64,000 nucleotides of DNA, from positions 496,001 through 560,000 of the forward strand of contig CBDHYI010000007.1 in NCBI GenBank assembly GCA_965275915.1, read 5' to 3'. The DNA is from JBDWFY01 sp965275915 (GTDB lineage: Bacteria; Pseudomonadota; Alphaproteobacteria; Rhizobiales; Stappiaceae). Shown here piece by piece: positions 55,921 through 64,000 of this stretch. The stretch's first letter is position 1, and every line of letters begins with the position of its first letter. Under the pieces are notes generated by a model, which worked only from the letters and a program-made list of their open reading frames with translations, was not told the origin of the DNA and did no database searches. The translations under genes and the position numbers were made by a program.

Positions 55921-56240
55921 GGCAACGCTCCGTTCAGGTCATGTAACAACGTCCCCGTCTTCCTTTTCCCCGATCATCCGTTGTGGAGACGGTGCTCGAA
56001 CGACTGGAAAACGGTCAGCGAAACCCTGAACACGCGGTTCTGAAGGATTTCCGTTATGGGTGCCTTGGATTGGAGCGGAAAAACCGAACCGCACTCCCGG
56101 CAATGAAGTAAGTGCCTCTTCAGTGACGCCGGTTGATGGAAAACCGGCAGAGACCAAAAAAGCCCTCTTACGTCGTTGCTTTAAGCCGTCCTAAAAGCTG
56201 TCTTTAACAGCCGCCTCAAATTTAGTGTTGGACGACCACG
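55921..56240 (-). ncRNA. candidate structured leader RNA (speF-type) of the ornithine decarboxylase gene
   Basis: More than 300 bases upstream of the ODC gene contain no supported gene but show hairpins in transcript sense, for example GCCGGTT-TTCCATC-AACCGGC (arms about 56129-56135 and 56143-56149 on the plus strand). Alphaproteobacterial ODC genes commonly carry the conserved speF RNA motif at this place. I identify it by position and structure, not by a covariance model. The stretch 56241-56456 beyond it, divergent toward guaD, has a weakly AT-rich promoter-like part. Confidence 0.45.
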
Positions 56241-56462
56241 GGCACGTGCGAATTTGGGCGCGGCTTATATGCCCTGCCCTTTCGGAAATTACAAGCGCAT
56301 TTTTTGCGCTTTTTCCGATATTTTTCACATCGGCTATACACAGCTTTCAAAGCGCGATTTAAATTGCACCGCCTGCCGCAACCCCATAAGTTGGGACGGT
56401 TTGTTCAATGGCGCGCAGTCGTTGGTTCAAAAGAGCTTGAGGATCGGGAAAGCACCGTGCTT

Positions 56463-57794
56463 ATGCAGAGCGAGAAAGTCATACTCGGCCGGACTTTGAC
56501 CTTCAGGGACGATCCTTCGATCGTCGGAGCCGGTGCCAGTTTCGACTTTTTTGAAACAGGTGCCCTGGCAATATCGGCGGAGGGAAAAATCGGCTGGCAC
56601 GGCGATGCGAGCATGCTGCCCGAACAGTATCGCGGCCTGCCGCGGATCGACTACGAAAACAGGTTGATCCTGCCGGGGTTTATCGACGCTCATCTGCACT
56701 ACCCGCAATACCGCATGCTGGCCGCGTTCGGAAAGGATCTGCTCGACTGGCTCAATCGCTACACATTCGTTGAGGAACAGAATTATAGCGACGTCCGACA
56801 TGCCAATGACGCGGCCAAGACGTTTCTTAACGAGCTTTTGCAGCATGGAATTACGGGCGCTCTCGCCTTTTCGACGACGCATCCATTGGCGCTGAACGCC
56901 CTCTTCACCGAGGCGAAAGAGCGGAACATGGCGCTTTTTTCGGGCAAGACGATGATGGATCGCAACGCGCCCGCCGGTCTGTGCGACACGGCTGACAGCA
57001 GCTACGACGACAGCAAGGCCCTGATCCGGAAGTGGCACGGCGAAGGGCGCTTGCATTACGCAATAAGTCCCCGCTTTGCGGTTACATCAACGGAAGCTCA
57101 ACTGGAATTGGCCGGCGCGCTTGTCAGGGAACATCCCGGTCTTCTCATGCAGACACACATGTCGGAGAACCAGGGTGAGGTCGCCAGTGTGGCCGCCGAT
57201 TTTCCGTGGTCCAGGGACTATACGGATGTCTATGATCGCTTTGGCCTGCTTGGCCCGAAAAGTCTCTTTGCCCATGGCATTCACCTGAGCGAACGGGAAC
57301 TTACGCGTCTTAACGAGAGCAGATCGGCAATCGTGCACTGCCCGACGTCGAACAACTTTCTGGGTTCGGGTCTCTTCCGCTATCATCACAGCCGCGCAAA
57401 AACGCGTCCGGTCAAGGTCGGGATCGGCTGCGATATCGGCGGCGGAACCAGTTACTCGATGCTTCAGACATTAAGCGACGCCTATAAGGTGTCGCAGCTT
57501 GCCGGAGACCGCATCTCCGCTTTTGACGGTTTTTATCTTGCAACGCTCGGCAATGCGCGCCTGCTTGGGATCGATGAGGAAATCGGATCGTTGGACGTCG
57601 GAAAATACGCCGATCTGGTTGTCCTTGATCCGGAGGCAACTCCAATCATGAAAGCCCGTCACGCGCTTTCAGGCGATCTGCATGACGTCCTTTTTGCTCT
57701 GATGATCATGGGCGACGATCGCGCCGTCACCGAAACCTATGTCGCCGGATGCGCTATGAAATCGGTGCTCTCAAGTTCCGGTGTGCCAAGATAA
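56463..57794 (+). CDS. guaD: guanine deaminase (amidohydrolase superfamily)
   Basis: A 443-residue zinc amidohydrolase that deaminates guanine to xanthine. Motifs: LILPGFIDAHLHYPQYRM (zinc HxH), GALAFSTTHPLALN, AISPRFAVTSTEAQLELAGAL, LLMQTHMSENQGEV (zinc His), SLFAHGIHLSERELTRL, SAIVHCPTSNNFLGSG and GIGCDIGGGTSYSMLQTL (catalytic Asp). Start uncertain: ATG 56463 or GTG 56457, the latter with GGGAAA upstream; the frame is open to 56304. Monocistronic and convergent with the nucleotidase gene through a shared hairpin. Purine salvage/catabolism. Confidence 0.92.
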   Translation: MQSEKVILGRTLTFRDDPSIVGAGASFDFFETGALAISAEGKIGWHGDASMLPEQYRGLPRIDYENRLILPGFIDAHLHYPQYRMLAAFGKDLLDWLNRYTFVEEQNYSDVRHANDAAKTFLNELLQHGITGALAFSTTHPLALNALFTEAKERNMALFSGKTMMDRNAPAGLCDTADSSYDDSKALIRKWHGEGRLHYAISPRFAVTSTEAQLELAGALVREHPGLLMQTHMSENQGEVASVAADFPWSRDYTDVYDRFGLLGPKSLFAHGIHLSERELTRLNESRSAIVHCPTSNNFLGSGLFRYHHSRAKTRPVKVGIGCDIGGGTSYSMLQTLSDAYKVSQLAGDRISAFDGFYLATLGNARLLGIDEEIGSLDVGKYADLVVLDPEATPIMKARHALSGDLHDVLFALMIMGDDRAVTETYVAGCAMKSVLSSSGVPR

Positions 57795-57796
57795 TT

Positions 57797-57829
57797 AGGG
57801 CACGAACCAGCCGATCCGTGCCCTGTTTT
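57797..57829 (+). terminator. terminator between guaD and the convergent nucleotidase gene
   Basis: AGGGCACG (57797-57804) pairs perfectly with CGTGCCCT (57817-57824), followed by GTTTTCG. It begins three bases after the guaD stop. Intrinsic terminator on the plus strand; on the minus strand it lies just after the nucleotidase stop and could serve both. Confidence 0.78.
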
Positions 57830-57845
57830 CGTTTGAGTTCCGCGA

Positions 57846-59459
57846 TCATTCTACTTCGCGAATGCGTCCGTCAAGATAAGGTTTGTAAGGTTCGCCACGC
57901 GCGAGGTAATCGGCAAGAACCACTTCCAGTCCCGGTCCGAAATCGTAGGCGTTCATGCCGTTGTCGGCAAAAACGGAATAGCCGTCACCGCCGCCGCGCA
58001 TATAGTTGTTGGAGACAACGCCGTAGACTTTCTCCGGATCAAGCGGCTTCCATTCGCCGTCTTCCATCACCTCGACTTCGATGATACGGCCTTCGCCGCC
58101 GGGCTTGGCTCTGGTCCAGCTGTATTTCAGACCGGCCACCTGGGGAAACCGTCCGGCGCCGTCTTCGACCGCCGACACACCATTTTCAAGCGCCGCGATC
58201 ACATCGGCCCCTTTGAGCTGGAATGTCGAAACCGTGTTCTGGAACGGAAGCACCGTCAGCACTTCGCCCATCGTCAGTTCACCCGCATCAATGCTGGCCC
58301 TCAGGCCGCCGCCGTTCTGGATCGCGATCTGAATACCCTGATCCTTTACACGGTCAAGCATTGCATCGGTAACAAGATTGCCCATCTCGCATTCGCCGGC
58401 CCGGCAAGACGTCCGCTCGCCGTCAATGTCCTCTGCCGTCGCACCAATGACCCTGTTTTTCAATTCCTCGATCGGTGCGCCGAGTTCCTTGACCCGTGCG
58501 GCGAATTGCTCGTCCGGCTTGATGGAAGCATCAAGCAGGATCGGCTCGCCATTGGCTGAAATCACATCGCCGGCATCGTTCCAAACGACGTCAAGTTCGC
58601 CAAGATATTTACCGTATGCGTAGGCCTGCACGATCGGCACGTCTTTTCCGTCAGGGTTTTTAACCAGAACCGGATACGGCCCCTGCGCACCTTCCTGTGT
58701 GTTGGAAAGAAACGTGTGCGAATGTCCGCCGACAATCACGTCAATGCCCGGAACGGCCGCCGCGATCTCCATATCTCGCGGAAGACCGGTGTGTGTCAGC
58801 GCAATAATCTTGTTGATCCCGGCCGCATGAAGCGCATCGACCGCGCCTTTCAGGCTGTTCTCCGCCTGAATGAATTCAACAGTGTCTCCCGGAGAGGATG
58901 TTTCGTCGGTATCCTCGGCCAGTGCAGAGACGATGCCGATCTTCTCGCCGCCCTTTTCGATGACAATGACCCCGGGAAGTTTGCCGTTCAGAAAATCATC
59001 TTCGGAGATATCGACATTGCCGGCGATGACCGGGAATTGAGCGGCATCAATGAATTTCGCCAGGACTTGCGGACCGTCATCGAATTCGTGATTGCCGATC
59101 ACCATCGCGTCGATGCCAAGCTGATTCATGAACTCAACCGCAACTTCGCCCTTGTATGTCGTATAAAAGAGCGATCCCTGAAACTGATCGCCGGCATCGA
59201 GCGTCAGAACGTTCCTGCCTTCACTTTCCAATGCCGCGCGACGTTCGTCAAAAGCAGTCTTAATGCGGGCGATGCCGCCAAAACATTTTCCTTCCGTTTC
59301 ATCTTCGGCGCTGCATGTTCCGTCATATTTGTTGATCGGTTCGATGCGGGAATGCAGGTCGTTAACATGCAGGATCGTCAGCCCAAAATCCGCTTGAGCG
59401 GGCATTGACAGGCCTGCAAGGACAATAAGAGCGGTGGATAACCTCATGGAAACTTTCAT
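57846..59459 (-). CDS. periplasmic 5'-nucleotidase / UshA-type metallophosphoesterase
   Basis: A 537-residue exported enzyme with signal peptide MKVSMRLSTALIVLAGLSMPAQA. The N-terminal metallophosphatase domain has LHVNDLHSR (DxH), LDAGDQFQGS, VIGNHEFDDG (GNHE), ALTHTGLPRD and VGGHSHTF (GHTH type); the C-terminal domain has EMGNLVTDAMLDR, IQNGGGLRAS and VVSNNYMRGGGDGYSVF for nucleotide binding. All metal ligands are present. ATG 59459 has AAGG upstream; ATG 59447 is internal. It hydrolyses extracellular nucleotides or nucleotide sugars, fitting the neighbouring guanine deaminase in purine scavenging. Confidence 0.93.
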   Translation of the reverse strand: MKVSMRLSTALIVLAGLSMPAQADFGLTILHVNDLHSRIEPINKYDGTCSAEDETEGKCFGGIARIKTAFDERRAALESEGRNVLTLDAGDQFQGSLFYTTYKGEVAVEFMNQLGIDAMVIGNHEFDDGPQVLAKFIDAAQFPVIAGNVDISEDDFLNGKLPGVIVIEKGGEKIGIVSALAEDTDETSSPGDTVEFIQAENSLKGAVDALHAAGINKIIALTHTGLPRDMEIAAAVPGIDVIVGGHSHTFLSNTQEGAQGPYPVLVKNPDGKDVPIVQAYAYGKYLGELDVVWNDAGDVISANGEPILLDASIKPDEQFAARVKELGAPIEELKNRVIGATAEDIDGERTSCRAGECEMGNLVTDAMLDRVKDQGIQIAIQNGGGLRASIDAGELTMGEVLTVLPFQNTVSTFQLKGADVIAALENGVSAVEDGAGRFPQVAGLKYSWTRAKPGGEGRIIEVEVMEDGEWKPLDPEKVYGVVSNNYMRGGGDGYSVFADNGMNAYDFGPGLEVVLADYLARGEPYKPYLDGRIREVE

Positions 59460-59781
59460 TGATCAGCCTTTACATACGCAGTGAATTAGAAGACACGAGC
59501 AACCCCGAGAGCCGACAGCCAGGGCGTCCGAAAAACGGATTCCGCCCGGTCTGTGCTCCGCCTACGCCAAAGTCAGCACAAATTTACTAAGCCAGCAAAT
59601 GGAATGTGACACCAGGCGCCCGAAAGGTACGCTCTGCACGTATCGAATTTACGACAATCGCCGTCTTACCCGGTCATGGCAAGCACCTCTAAAAACGGGA
59701 AAACACCTAAAATTGAGTCCTTAAGAGTTACAATTCACTAATCATCCGATGATAAGCTTCCCGTCAAAGACGGGACCTGAG
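59460..59781. other. divergent intergenic region
   Basis: Separates the nucleotidase gene from the DUF2336 gene. Promoters for both should be here; the part from 59690 to 59750 is AT-rich. No hairpin, tRNA or small gene is supported. Confidence 0.45.
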
Positions 59782-60801
59782 ATGAAGTCAGCGTTGGAAC
59801 AACTTGCAAAGAAGAGCGACGGCCCGGCCCGCCGCGAGCTGATGGATCGCGTCGCGAGCCTGTTTTTTGCGCGGCTTGAGGACCTGTCCCAGTCTGAGCT
59901 GATTCTCTTCGGCGATGTCCTGTCCCGCCTGCTCAGCGACGTCAGCACAAAGGACAAGATCAAGTTTTCGCTTTATGTGGCGAGAATTCCCCAAACGCCA
60001 AATCGACTGGCAAGAACATTGGCCGAAGACGCATATGAGGTGGCCGCACCGATCCTGCAGCACTCCCAGGCGTTGACGACACAGGATCTCGTTGCCATCG
60101 CCCGCCGAAAAGGCCAGCCCTACCTGATGGCGATGGCCATGCGTCCGGATCTGTCCGAACAGGTGACAGACGCCCTGATAGAACGGGGAGAAAACCTCGT
60201 TCTCAGAAAAGTCACTGAAAATAAATCCGCCCGTCTTACCGACTGGGCCTTTCGGACGCTGGTTGCGCGCGGTCGGCAGGACAAACAGCTTTTGAATGCC
60301 GTCAGCCGGCGTCCGGACATCACCCGGGAAGCGTGCGAACGCCTTCTGCCGCATGTCAGCGGCAATGCCCGCGAACGGTTACAGGCCGTTCTGGACGGAA
60401 ATCTGGAACATGCCGAAGAGCTCTTTATGCGGGCCGACTGGGCAGTGGCTGAAATCAAACGCGATCTTGATATCCGCCGCATCGACGGACGGGATCTGTA
60501 CGCAATGATCGATGCCGGTAAAACGGATCTTGAAGAACTCATCGGTATCCTGTGCGAAGAAAGCAGAATGCGCGACGTCGCCTCACTTCTGGCCGCCGCG
60601 TCAGGACGGTCAGAGCACATGACAAGAAAGAGCATGTACGACCTTGACACCCGGCCGCTGGCGAAAATATGCCGCGAGCTGGATCTTGCCGATGTCTGTT
60701 TTCGCCTGCTGTGCAAGGCGCGCTGCCATCACCTCAATTTGCCGATGAGCCAGGTGGCTCACTGGGTTCGCATTTACAGGGAAACAGGTGACAAGAAATA
60801 A
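59782..60801 (+). CDS. DUF2336-domain protein
   Basis: A 339-residue all-alpha protein with HEAT-like helical pairs, typical of DUF2336 in alphaproteobacteria: SALEQLAKKSDGPARRELMDRVASLFF, RIPQTPNRLARTLAEDAYEVAAPIL, RPDITREACERLLPHVSGNARERL. No signal peptide or enzyme motif. Start uncertain: ATG 59782 or 59749, neither with a strong ribosome-binding site. Members are frequent near flagellar and cell-cycle genes, as here (fliJ/fliI/ctrA 0.7 kb away). In some alphaproteobacteria DUF2336 proteins act in heat or cell-cycle signalling; function here unknown. Confidence 0.87.
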   Translation: MKSALEQLAKKSDGPARRELMDRVASLFFARLEDLSQSELILFGDVLSRLLSDVSTKDKIKFSLYVARIPQTPNRLARTLAEDAYEVAAPILQHSQALTTQDLVAIARRKGQPYLMAMAMRPDLSEQVTDALIERGENLVLRKVTENKSARLTDWAFRTLVARGRQDKQLLNAVSRRPDITREACERLLPHVSGNARERLQAVLDGNLEHAEELFMRADWAVAEIKRDLDIRRIDGRDLYAMIDAGKTDLEELIGILCEESRMRDVASLLAAASGRSEHMTRKSMYDLDTRPLAKICRELDLADVCFRLLCKARCHHLNLPMSQVAHWVRIYRETGDKK

Positions 60802-60823
60802 GGCGCCATAGAGCGTATTGTGT

Positions 60824-61264
60824 TCAGACGGCGTTTTTCTGCGCAAGCACCGCCGCGACAGCCGAAAACAGGGTCGCAGTGCCGTAAAACCAGAGACCCG
60901 GCAACGCCACCGCACTGGCGAGCCCCGTCGTTTTGGCGGCAAAAACAACCAGGGCCACAAGCATCACATCCATCATGGACCACTTGCCGACGGCGCCCAG
61001 ATAGGCAAAGGCCCGCGATTTTTCGCCCCTGATCGACACGACACTCAACAAGAGAATTTTTGCCGCTGGAAAAAGAACCGAAAACAGTGCGATCACGGCG
61101 GCCAGCGCATAGTCCGCTTCGGCTGCCAGTCCCTGAATAATAGTGACAAGGGACGGCGTTTCTTCAAAAAAATAGAGCTTTTCAAGCCGCACAAGCGGCA
61201 GCGTCAAGCCCAGCGCAAATGAAAAGGCCGAAAGCGGTAAAAGCAGCGCCAGCAGTGTTCGCAT
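60824..61264 (-). CDS. PqiA-like (paraquat-inducible protein A) membrane protein
   Basis: A 146-residue membrane protein with four hydrophobic segments corresponding to one half of PqiA: LSAFSFALGLTLPLVRLEKLYFF, YALAAVIALFSVLFPAAKILLL, then GKWSMMDVMLVALVVFAAK, the conserved WSMMDVFLVA signature, and a final helix. No N-terminal zinc-ribbon cysteines and no MCE (PqiB) partner adjacent, so a single-domain form. ATG 61264 is used. Convergent with the DUF2336 gene with 22 bases between stops. The PqiABC family moves lipids between membranes; this half-size form may be only distantly related in function. Confidence 0.85.
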   Translation of the reverse strand: MRTLLALLLPLSAFSFALGLTLPLVRLEKLYFFEETPSLVTIIQGLAAEADYALAAVIALFSVLFPAAKILLLSVVSIRGEKSRAFAYLGAVGKWSMMDVMLVALVVFAAKTTGLASAVALPGLWFYGTATLFSAVAAVLAQKNAV

Positions 61265-61382
61265 CAAAATCCCGCTTCCCTCGGTTCAGGACCCGTGAGG
61301 CCGATGTGGCATGGGACAGAGGGTTTATCAAGGCCGCCCGTTGGACTGAGCGGATGTTTTGAGAGACGAATGCACAAGCAAG

Positions 61383-61425
61383 AAAAGCGAAGACACCGCC
61401 GGTCGGGCAGCTGTCTTCGCTTTTT
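61383..61425. terminator. bidirectional terminator downstream of fliJ
   Basis: AAAAGCGAAGACA (61383-61395) is a perfect 13-base complement of TGTCTTCGCTTTT (61412-61424). Both strands have a T run after the stem, so it can end fliJ transcription (minus strand) and any plus-strand read-through. Confidence 0.9.
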
Positions 61426-61482
61426 TGAACAGTCTTGTCCGGAGGGCTTTTGCCCGATTATCGGGCCATCCCAGAAATCCGG

Positions 61483-61896
61483 TTACTGCAAACCCAACTG
61501 CTTGCGTCCGGCAATCTCGTCAAGAGCTTCCTGCTCCATCTCGTCAGCATGAACACGGTCACGCTCCTGATTGCGCTCTTCAAGCAACTCGAACTTCTTC
61601 AGCTCTTCCAGGGCCTCGGTCAGTTCATCGCGGGCCTTGTCCAACTGTTCCTGCAAATCCTTTGCAGACACAAGCAGGTTTTCACGACGCTGCGCGGCGG
61701 CCTTGGCGAATGTGGGATACGCAAAATGCGTCACATCCGTTATGCCGACGCGGTCTTGCTCCGCTTTGATTTGCTCAGCCAGATCATCGGCCATCCGATG
61801 AAATTCGGCCTGCATCATTTCAATTTGCGCCACCTGGCGCCGTTTCTCATCAACCTGAAATTTTCTCAGGCGTATCAAACTATCACGGGACTTCAT
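61483..61896 (-). CDS. fliJ: flagellar export protein FliJ
   Basis: A 137-residue, almost wholly alpha-helical coiled-coil protein (SRDSLIRLRKFQVDEKRRQVAQ at the start, then long charged helices such as DLQEQLDKARDELTEALEELKK), the size and pattern of FliJ, which couples the FliI ATPase to the export gate. ATG 61896 has GGGGGAG nine bases upstream. It follows fliI by 30 bases on the same strand. FliJ is poorly conserved in sequence, so the context with fliI is decisive. Confidence 0.9.
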   Translation of the reverse strand: MKSRDSLIRLRKFQVDEKRRQVAQIEMMQAEFHRMADDLAEQIKAEQDRVGITDVTHFAYPTFAKAAAQRRENLLVSAKDLQEQLDKARDELTEALEELKKFELLEERNQERDRVHADEMEQEALDEIAGRKQLGLQ

Positions 61897-61926
61897 CACT
61901 CAATACTCCCCCTGAACGGACCCACT

Positions 61927-63252
61927 TTAGCGTGGAGTCATTTCCAAAAGGTTGGCAAGAAGCGCATATCCGTCACTTAAATTGGTTTTTTCTTCTTTAT
62001 TTTGTGACAAATATGTCTCAATTGGTTCGAATTTGGCTATTGCTTCATCAACTTCAGGATTGGATCCCGACCGATAGGCCCCCAACCTGATCAACTCTTC
62101 CATATCGGTATAAGTCGAAAGCAATCGCCGGGCGGTCTTCAACACCGGCCGCATCTCCTGGGGCACGCAGTCCGGCATGGTTCGGGACACGGATTTTAAG
62201 ACATTGATCGCCGGAAATCGTCCCCTCTCCGCAATTGCGCGTTCCATAACAATATGCCCGTCAAGAATGCCCCGGACAGCATCGGCAACCGGTTCGTTAT
62301 GGTTATCCCCTTCAACAAGCACGGTAAACAGCCCCGTGATCGAACCCGTTCCGACTGCACCGGGGCCGGCTCTTTCAAGCAGCCGCGGCAGTTCCGTGAA
62401 AACGGTTGGTGTGTATCCCTTTGACGTGGGCGGTTCTCCCGCCGACAGGCCGATTTCCCGCTGGGCCATGGCAAAACGGGTAACAGAATCCATCATGCAC
62501 AGGACTTTCTCGCCCTGCGCACAAAAATACTCCGCCATCGCAAGCGTCATGTAAGCCGCCTGCCGCCGCATCAGCGCGCTTTCATTGGACGTCGCAACCA
62601 CAACGACGGAGCGGTCAAGACCGTCTTCACCCAGATCGTCCTCAATAAATTCCTGTACTTCCCGACCGCGTTCGCCGATCAGGCCGATGACAGAAACATC
62701 GGCCCGGGCTCCTCTTGCCAGCATCGACAGAAGCACAGACTTACCCACGCCCGAACCGGCAAAAATTCCCATGCGCTGGCCTTCGCAACAGGTGGCAAAT
62801 GTGTTGAGTGCCCGAACCCCTGTATCCATCGGCGGACCGACACGAGCCCGTTCACTCGCCGCAGGCGGATTGTCTCTTACCGGCTTTGAAACCGGTCCTT
62901 TCGGCAATGGTCCCCTGCCGTCGATCGGTTCACCTAATGCATTGATAACACGGCCCTTCCAGGCATTCGACGGTCGGATCGCCCCTTCGCGGGCGAACAG
63001 GATGGCACGACAGCCGAGCCGAACGCCCTCCAGCCCGCCGAAAGGCAGGCACAGCGCCCGGTCATCCCGGAAGCCGATCACTTCGGCGGCAACGGCCTGA
63101 GTGCCGTCGCCCCCTTCTATTGCGAGGCGCGCACCCACGTTCATTTCGTGAACGGGCCCTGCGACCTCGACCAGCAACCCCTGGACGGACACGACCCGGC
63201 CGTAAATCTCCGTGTCGGTTACGGCCTCGATTTCATGAAGAAGCGTCTGCAA
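61927..63252 (-). CDS. fliI: flagellum-specific ATPase FliI
   Basis: A 441-residue export ATPase related to F1-beta. Walker A is AGSGVGKS at residues 165-172; VSVIGLIGERGREVQEF and VVVATSNESALMRRQAAYMTLAMAEYF follow, Walker B is VLCMMDSVTRFAMAQREIGL, and GSITGLFTVLVEGDNHNEPVADAVRGILDGHIVM is a family block. It powers export of flagellar subunits. The start codon is TTG at 63252, with GGAGAA eight bases upstream; an in-frame TGA lies ten codons further back and no ATG is available between. Divergent from ctrA, whose promoter region it shares. Confidence 0.96.
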   Translation of the reverse strand: MQTLLHEIEAVTDTEIYGRVVSVQGLLVEVAGPVHEMNVGARLAIEGGDGTQAVAAEVIGFRDDRALCLPFGGLEGVRLGCRAILFAREGAIRPSNAWKGRVINALGEPIDGRGPLPKGPVSKPVRDNPPAASERARVGPPMDTGVRALNTFATCCEGQRMGIFAGSGVGKSVLLSMLARGARADVSVIGLIGERGREVQEFIEDDLGEDGLDRSVVVVATSNESALMRRQAAYMTLAMAEYFCAQGEKVLCMMDSVTRFAMAQREIGLSAGEPPTSKGYTPTVFTELPRLLERAGPGAVGTGSITGLFTVLVEGDNHNEPVADAVRGILDGHIVMERAIAERGRFPAINVLKSVSRTMPDCVPQEMRPVLKTARRLLSTYTDMEELIRLGAYRSGSNPEVDEAIAKFEPIETYLSQNKEEKTNLSDGYALLANLLEMTPR

Positions 63253-63619
63253 AAGTGATTCTCCGGTAACCTTTGTTAATCATGGTAACCGATCGTTTAC
63301 GACTCTGGTTAATCCTATCTGTGGGTGATTTGGTGAAGAGAAGAGCCTTTCCAATCAGCAACCCGATGGTGTTGAGTCTGTAGAGTCGATTGTTTCCATT
63401 TCTTAAAGTTATTGGTTAAGAGTGGAAATCGCGATTCCACAGGAAATTTCAATGATTTCTTGGAATTTCCACGACTTTGCCGGAATTCGCTTGCCGGTGT
63501 GAATCAGATTTTGTTAACCATTGTGCCGTAAAGTTTGAGGATGGTTAACGACGTTTAGGCACCGGTTGCGTACCAGACCGTTGCGGCTTGCCCAGGAAAG
63601 GCAATACGAGGGGATTGGC
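63253..63619. promoter_or_regulatory. ctrA/fliI divergent promoter region rich in GANTC sites
   Basis: No gene. Six GANTC methylation sites lie within about 250 bases, at 63257, 63301, 63374, 63383, 63433 and 63501, far above the rate expected by chance (about one per 256 bases). GANTC is the target of the cell-cycle methyltransferase CcrM, and such sites tune ctrA transcription in Caulobacter (family knowledge). TTAA half-sites at 63273, 63309, 63404, 63415 and 63513 could bind CtrA, but none has the exact TTAA-N7-TTAA spacing. Confidence 0.65.
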
Positions 63620-64000
63620 ATGCGTGTATTGTTGATTGAGGACGATGGTGCGACAGCACAGAGCATCGAGTTGATGCTGAAGTCTGAGAATTTCAACGTC
63701 TACACTACAGACTTGGGCGAGGAAGGTATCGACCTCGGCAAGCTTTACGATTACGACATTATTCTGCTGGATCTGAACCTGCCGGACATGTCCGGCTACG
63801 AAGTTCTGAGAACCCTGCGGGTATCGAAAATAAAGACGCCGATCCTTATTCTTTCGGGTCTTGCCGGCATTGAAGACAAGGTCAGAGGCCTTGGGTTCGG
63901 TGCGGATGATTATATGACCAAGCCGTTCCACAAGGACGAGTTGGTCGCGCGGATTCATGCGATTGTGCGCCGGTCAAAAGGCCATGCCCAGTCGATCATC
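63620..64000 (+). CDS. ctrA: cell-cycle response regulator CtrA, N-terminal part
   Basis: First 127 codons of CtrA, the master regulator of the alphaproteobacterial cell cycle and of flagellar genes. The receiver domain starts MRVLLIEDDGATAQSIELML; the acidic pocket (Glu/Asp 7-9), phospho-acceptor Asp51 (IILLDLNLPDMSGYEVL) and the conserved lysine in KPFHKDEL are intact, and the linker to the DNA-binding domain (RRSKGHAQSII) is reached when the window ends. ATG 63620 has GAGGGG upstream. Its near identity to rhizobial CtrA N-termini supports the order assignment. Confidence 0.97.
   Translation, partial: MRVLLIEDDGATAQSIELMLKSENFNVYTTDLGEEGIDLGKLYDYDIILLDLNLPDMSGYEVLRTLRVSKIKTPILILSGLAGIEDKVRGLGFGADDYMTKPFHKDELVARIHAIVRRSKGHAQSII

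Noticed and set aside
63266..63540. CtrA-binding sites of the exact TTAA-N7-TTAA form upstream of ctrA
   Set aside because: Several TTAA half-sites are present, but the pairs checked have spacings of six, nine or more bases rather than seven, so no full site is claimed.

Overview
The window looks like chromosomal DNA of a non-pathogen-like, probably free-living alphaproteobacterium of the order Hyphomicrobiales (Rhizobiales). The evidence is ctrA lying divergent from fliI-fliJ, a BioMNY biotin transporter, a PutA without its own DNA-binding domain next to an Lrp-type regulator, bacterial homospermidine synthase with ornithine decarboxylase, opgC/opgH periplasmic-glucan genes, and a 16S-Ile-Ala-23S-5S rRNA operon. 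The genus cannot be fixed by eye.

Layout. 1-7.6 kb: end of icd, a small secreted protein, a LysR regulator, a RecD-like helicase, cytochrome c', two tandem L,D-transpeptidase lipoproteins and a CitE-like lyase. 7.9-13.2 kb: a class III CoA-transferase translationally coupled to a ThDP enzyme, a MOSC protein, a DUF302 protein and a YeeE/YedE sulfur transporter. 13.4-18.5 kb: a TTC38-like TPR protein and the convergent glucan genes opgC and opgH. 18.5-23.5 kb: an unusual cluster of zinc-less MDR dehydrogenase, active-site-altered PTPS/QueD homologue, GT4 glycosyltransferase, methyltransferase and GTP cyclohydrolase II. 23.6-27 kb: cytochrome b561 and a tightly coupled five-gene membrane redox operon centred on a ferric-reductase/Rieske fusion. 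27.2-32.7 kb: arfB, a YeeE/YedE pair with a striking palindrome in front, a secreted small protein, a CPA1 antiporter with a cyclic-nucleotide domain, and a TauE/SafE exporter.

32.9-39.5 kb is an rRNA operon on the minus strand with its promoter at 39.42-39.45 kb. Its spacers are full of repeats: a very long complementary stem flanks 23S, and there is a tandem array of tRNA-Ala acceptor-arm copies. 39.7-44.2 kb (minus): bioM-bioN-bioY followed by an acyl-CoA synthetase broken by one base and a thiolase lacking its second cysteine. 44.6-49 kb: putA and divergent putR. 49.2-51.5 kb: egtB-egtD (ergothioneine). 51.5-55.9 kb: LysR, homospermidine synthase carrying a ~190-residue Ala/Lys/Pro-rich histone-H1-like tail, and ornithine decarboxylase with a long structured leader. 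56.4-61.3 kb: guanine deaminase, a UshA-type nucleotidase, a DUF2336 protein and a PqiA-like membrane protein. 61.4-64 kb: fliJ, fliI and the start of ctrA, whose promoter region is dense in GANTC methylation sites.

Best candidates for something undescribed: the altered-PTPS cluster (18.5-23.5 kb), the Rieske/ferric-reductase operon (24.5-27 kb), the tailed homospermidine synthase, and the repeat architecture of the rRNA spacers. No CRISPR array, prophage, insertion sequence or integron was seen. All family assignments are from recognising motifs by eye; no database search was run.
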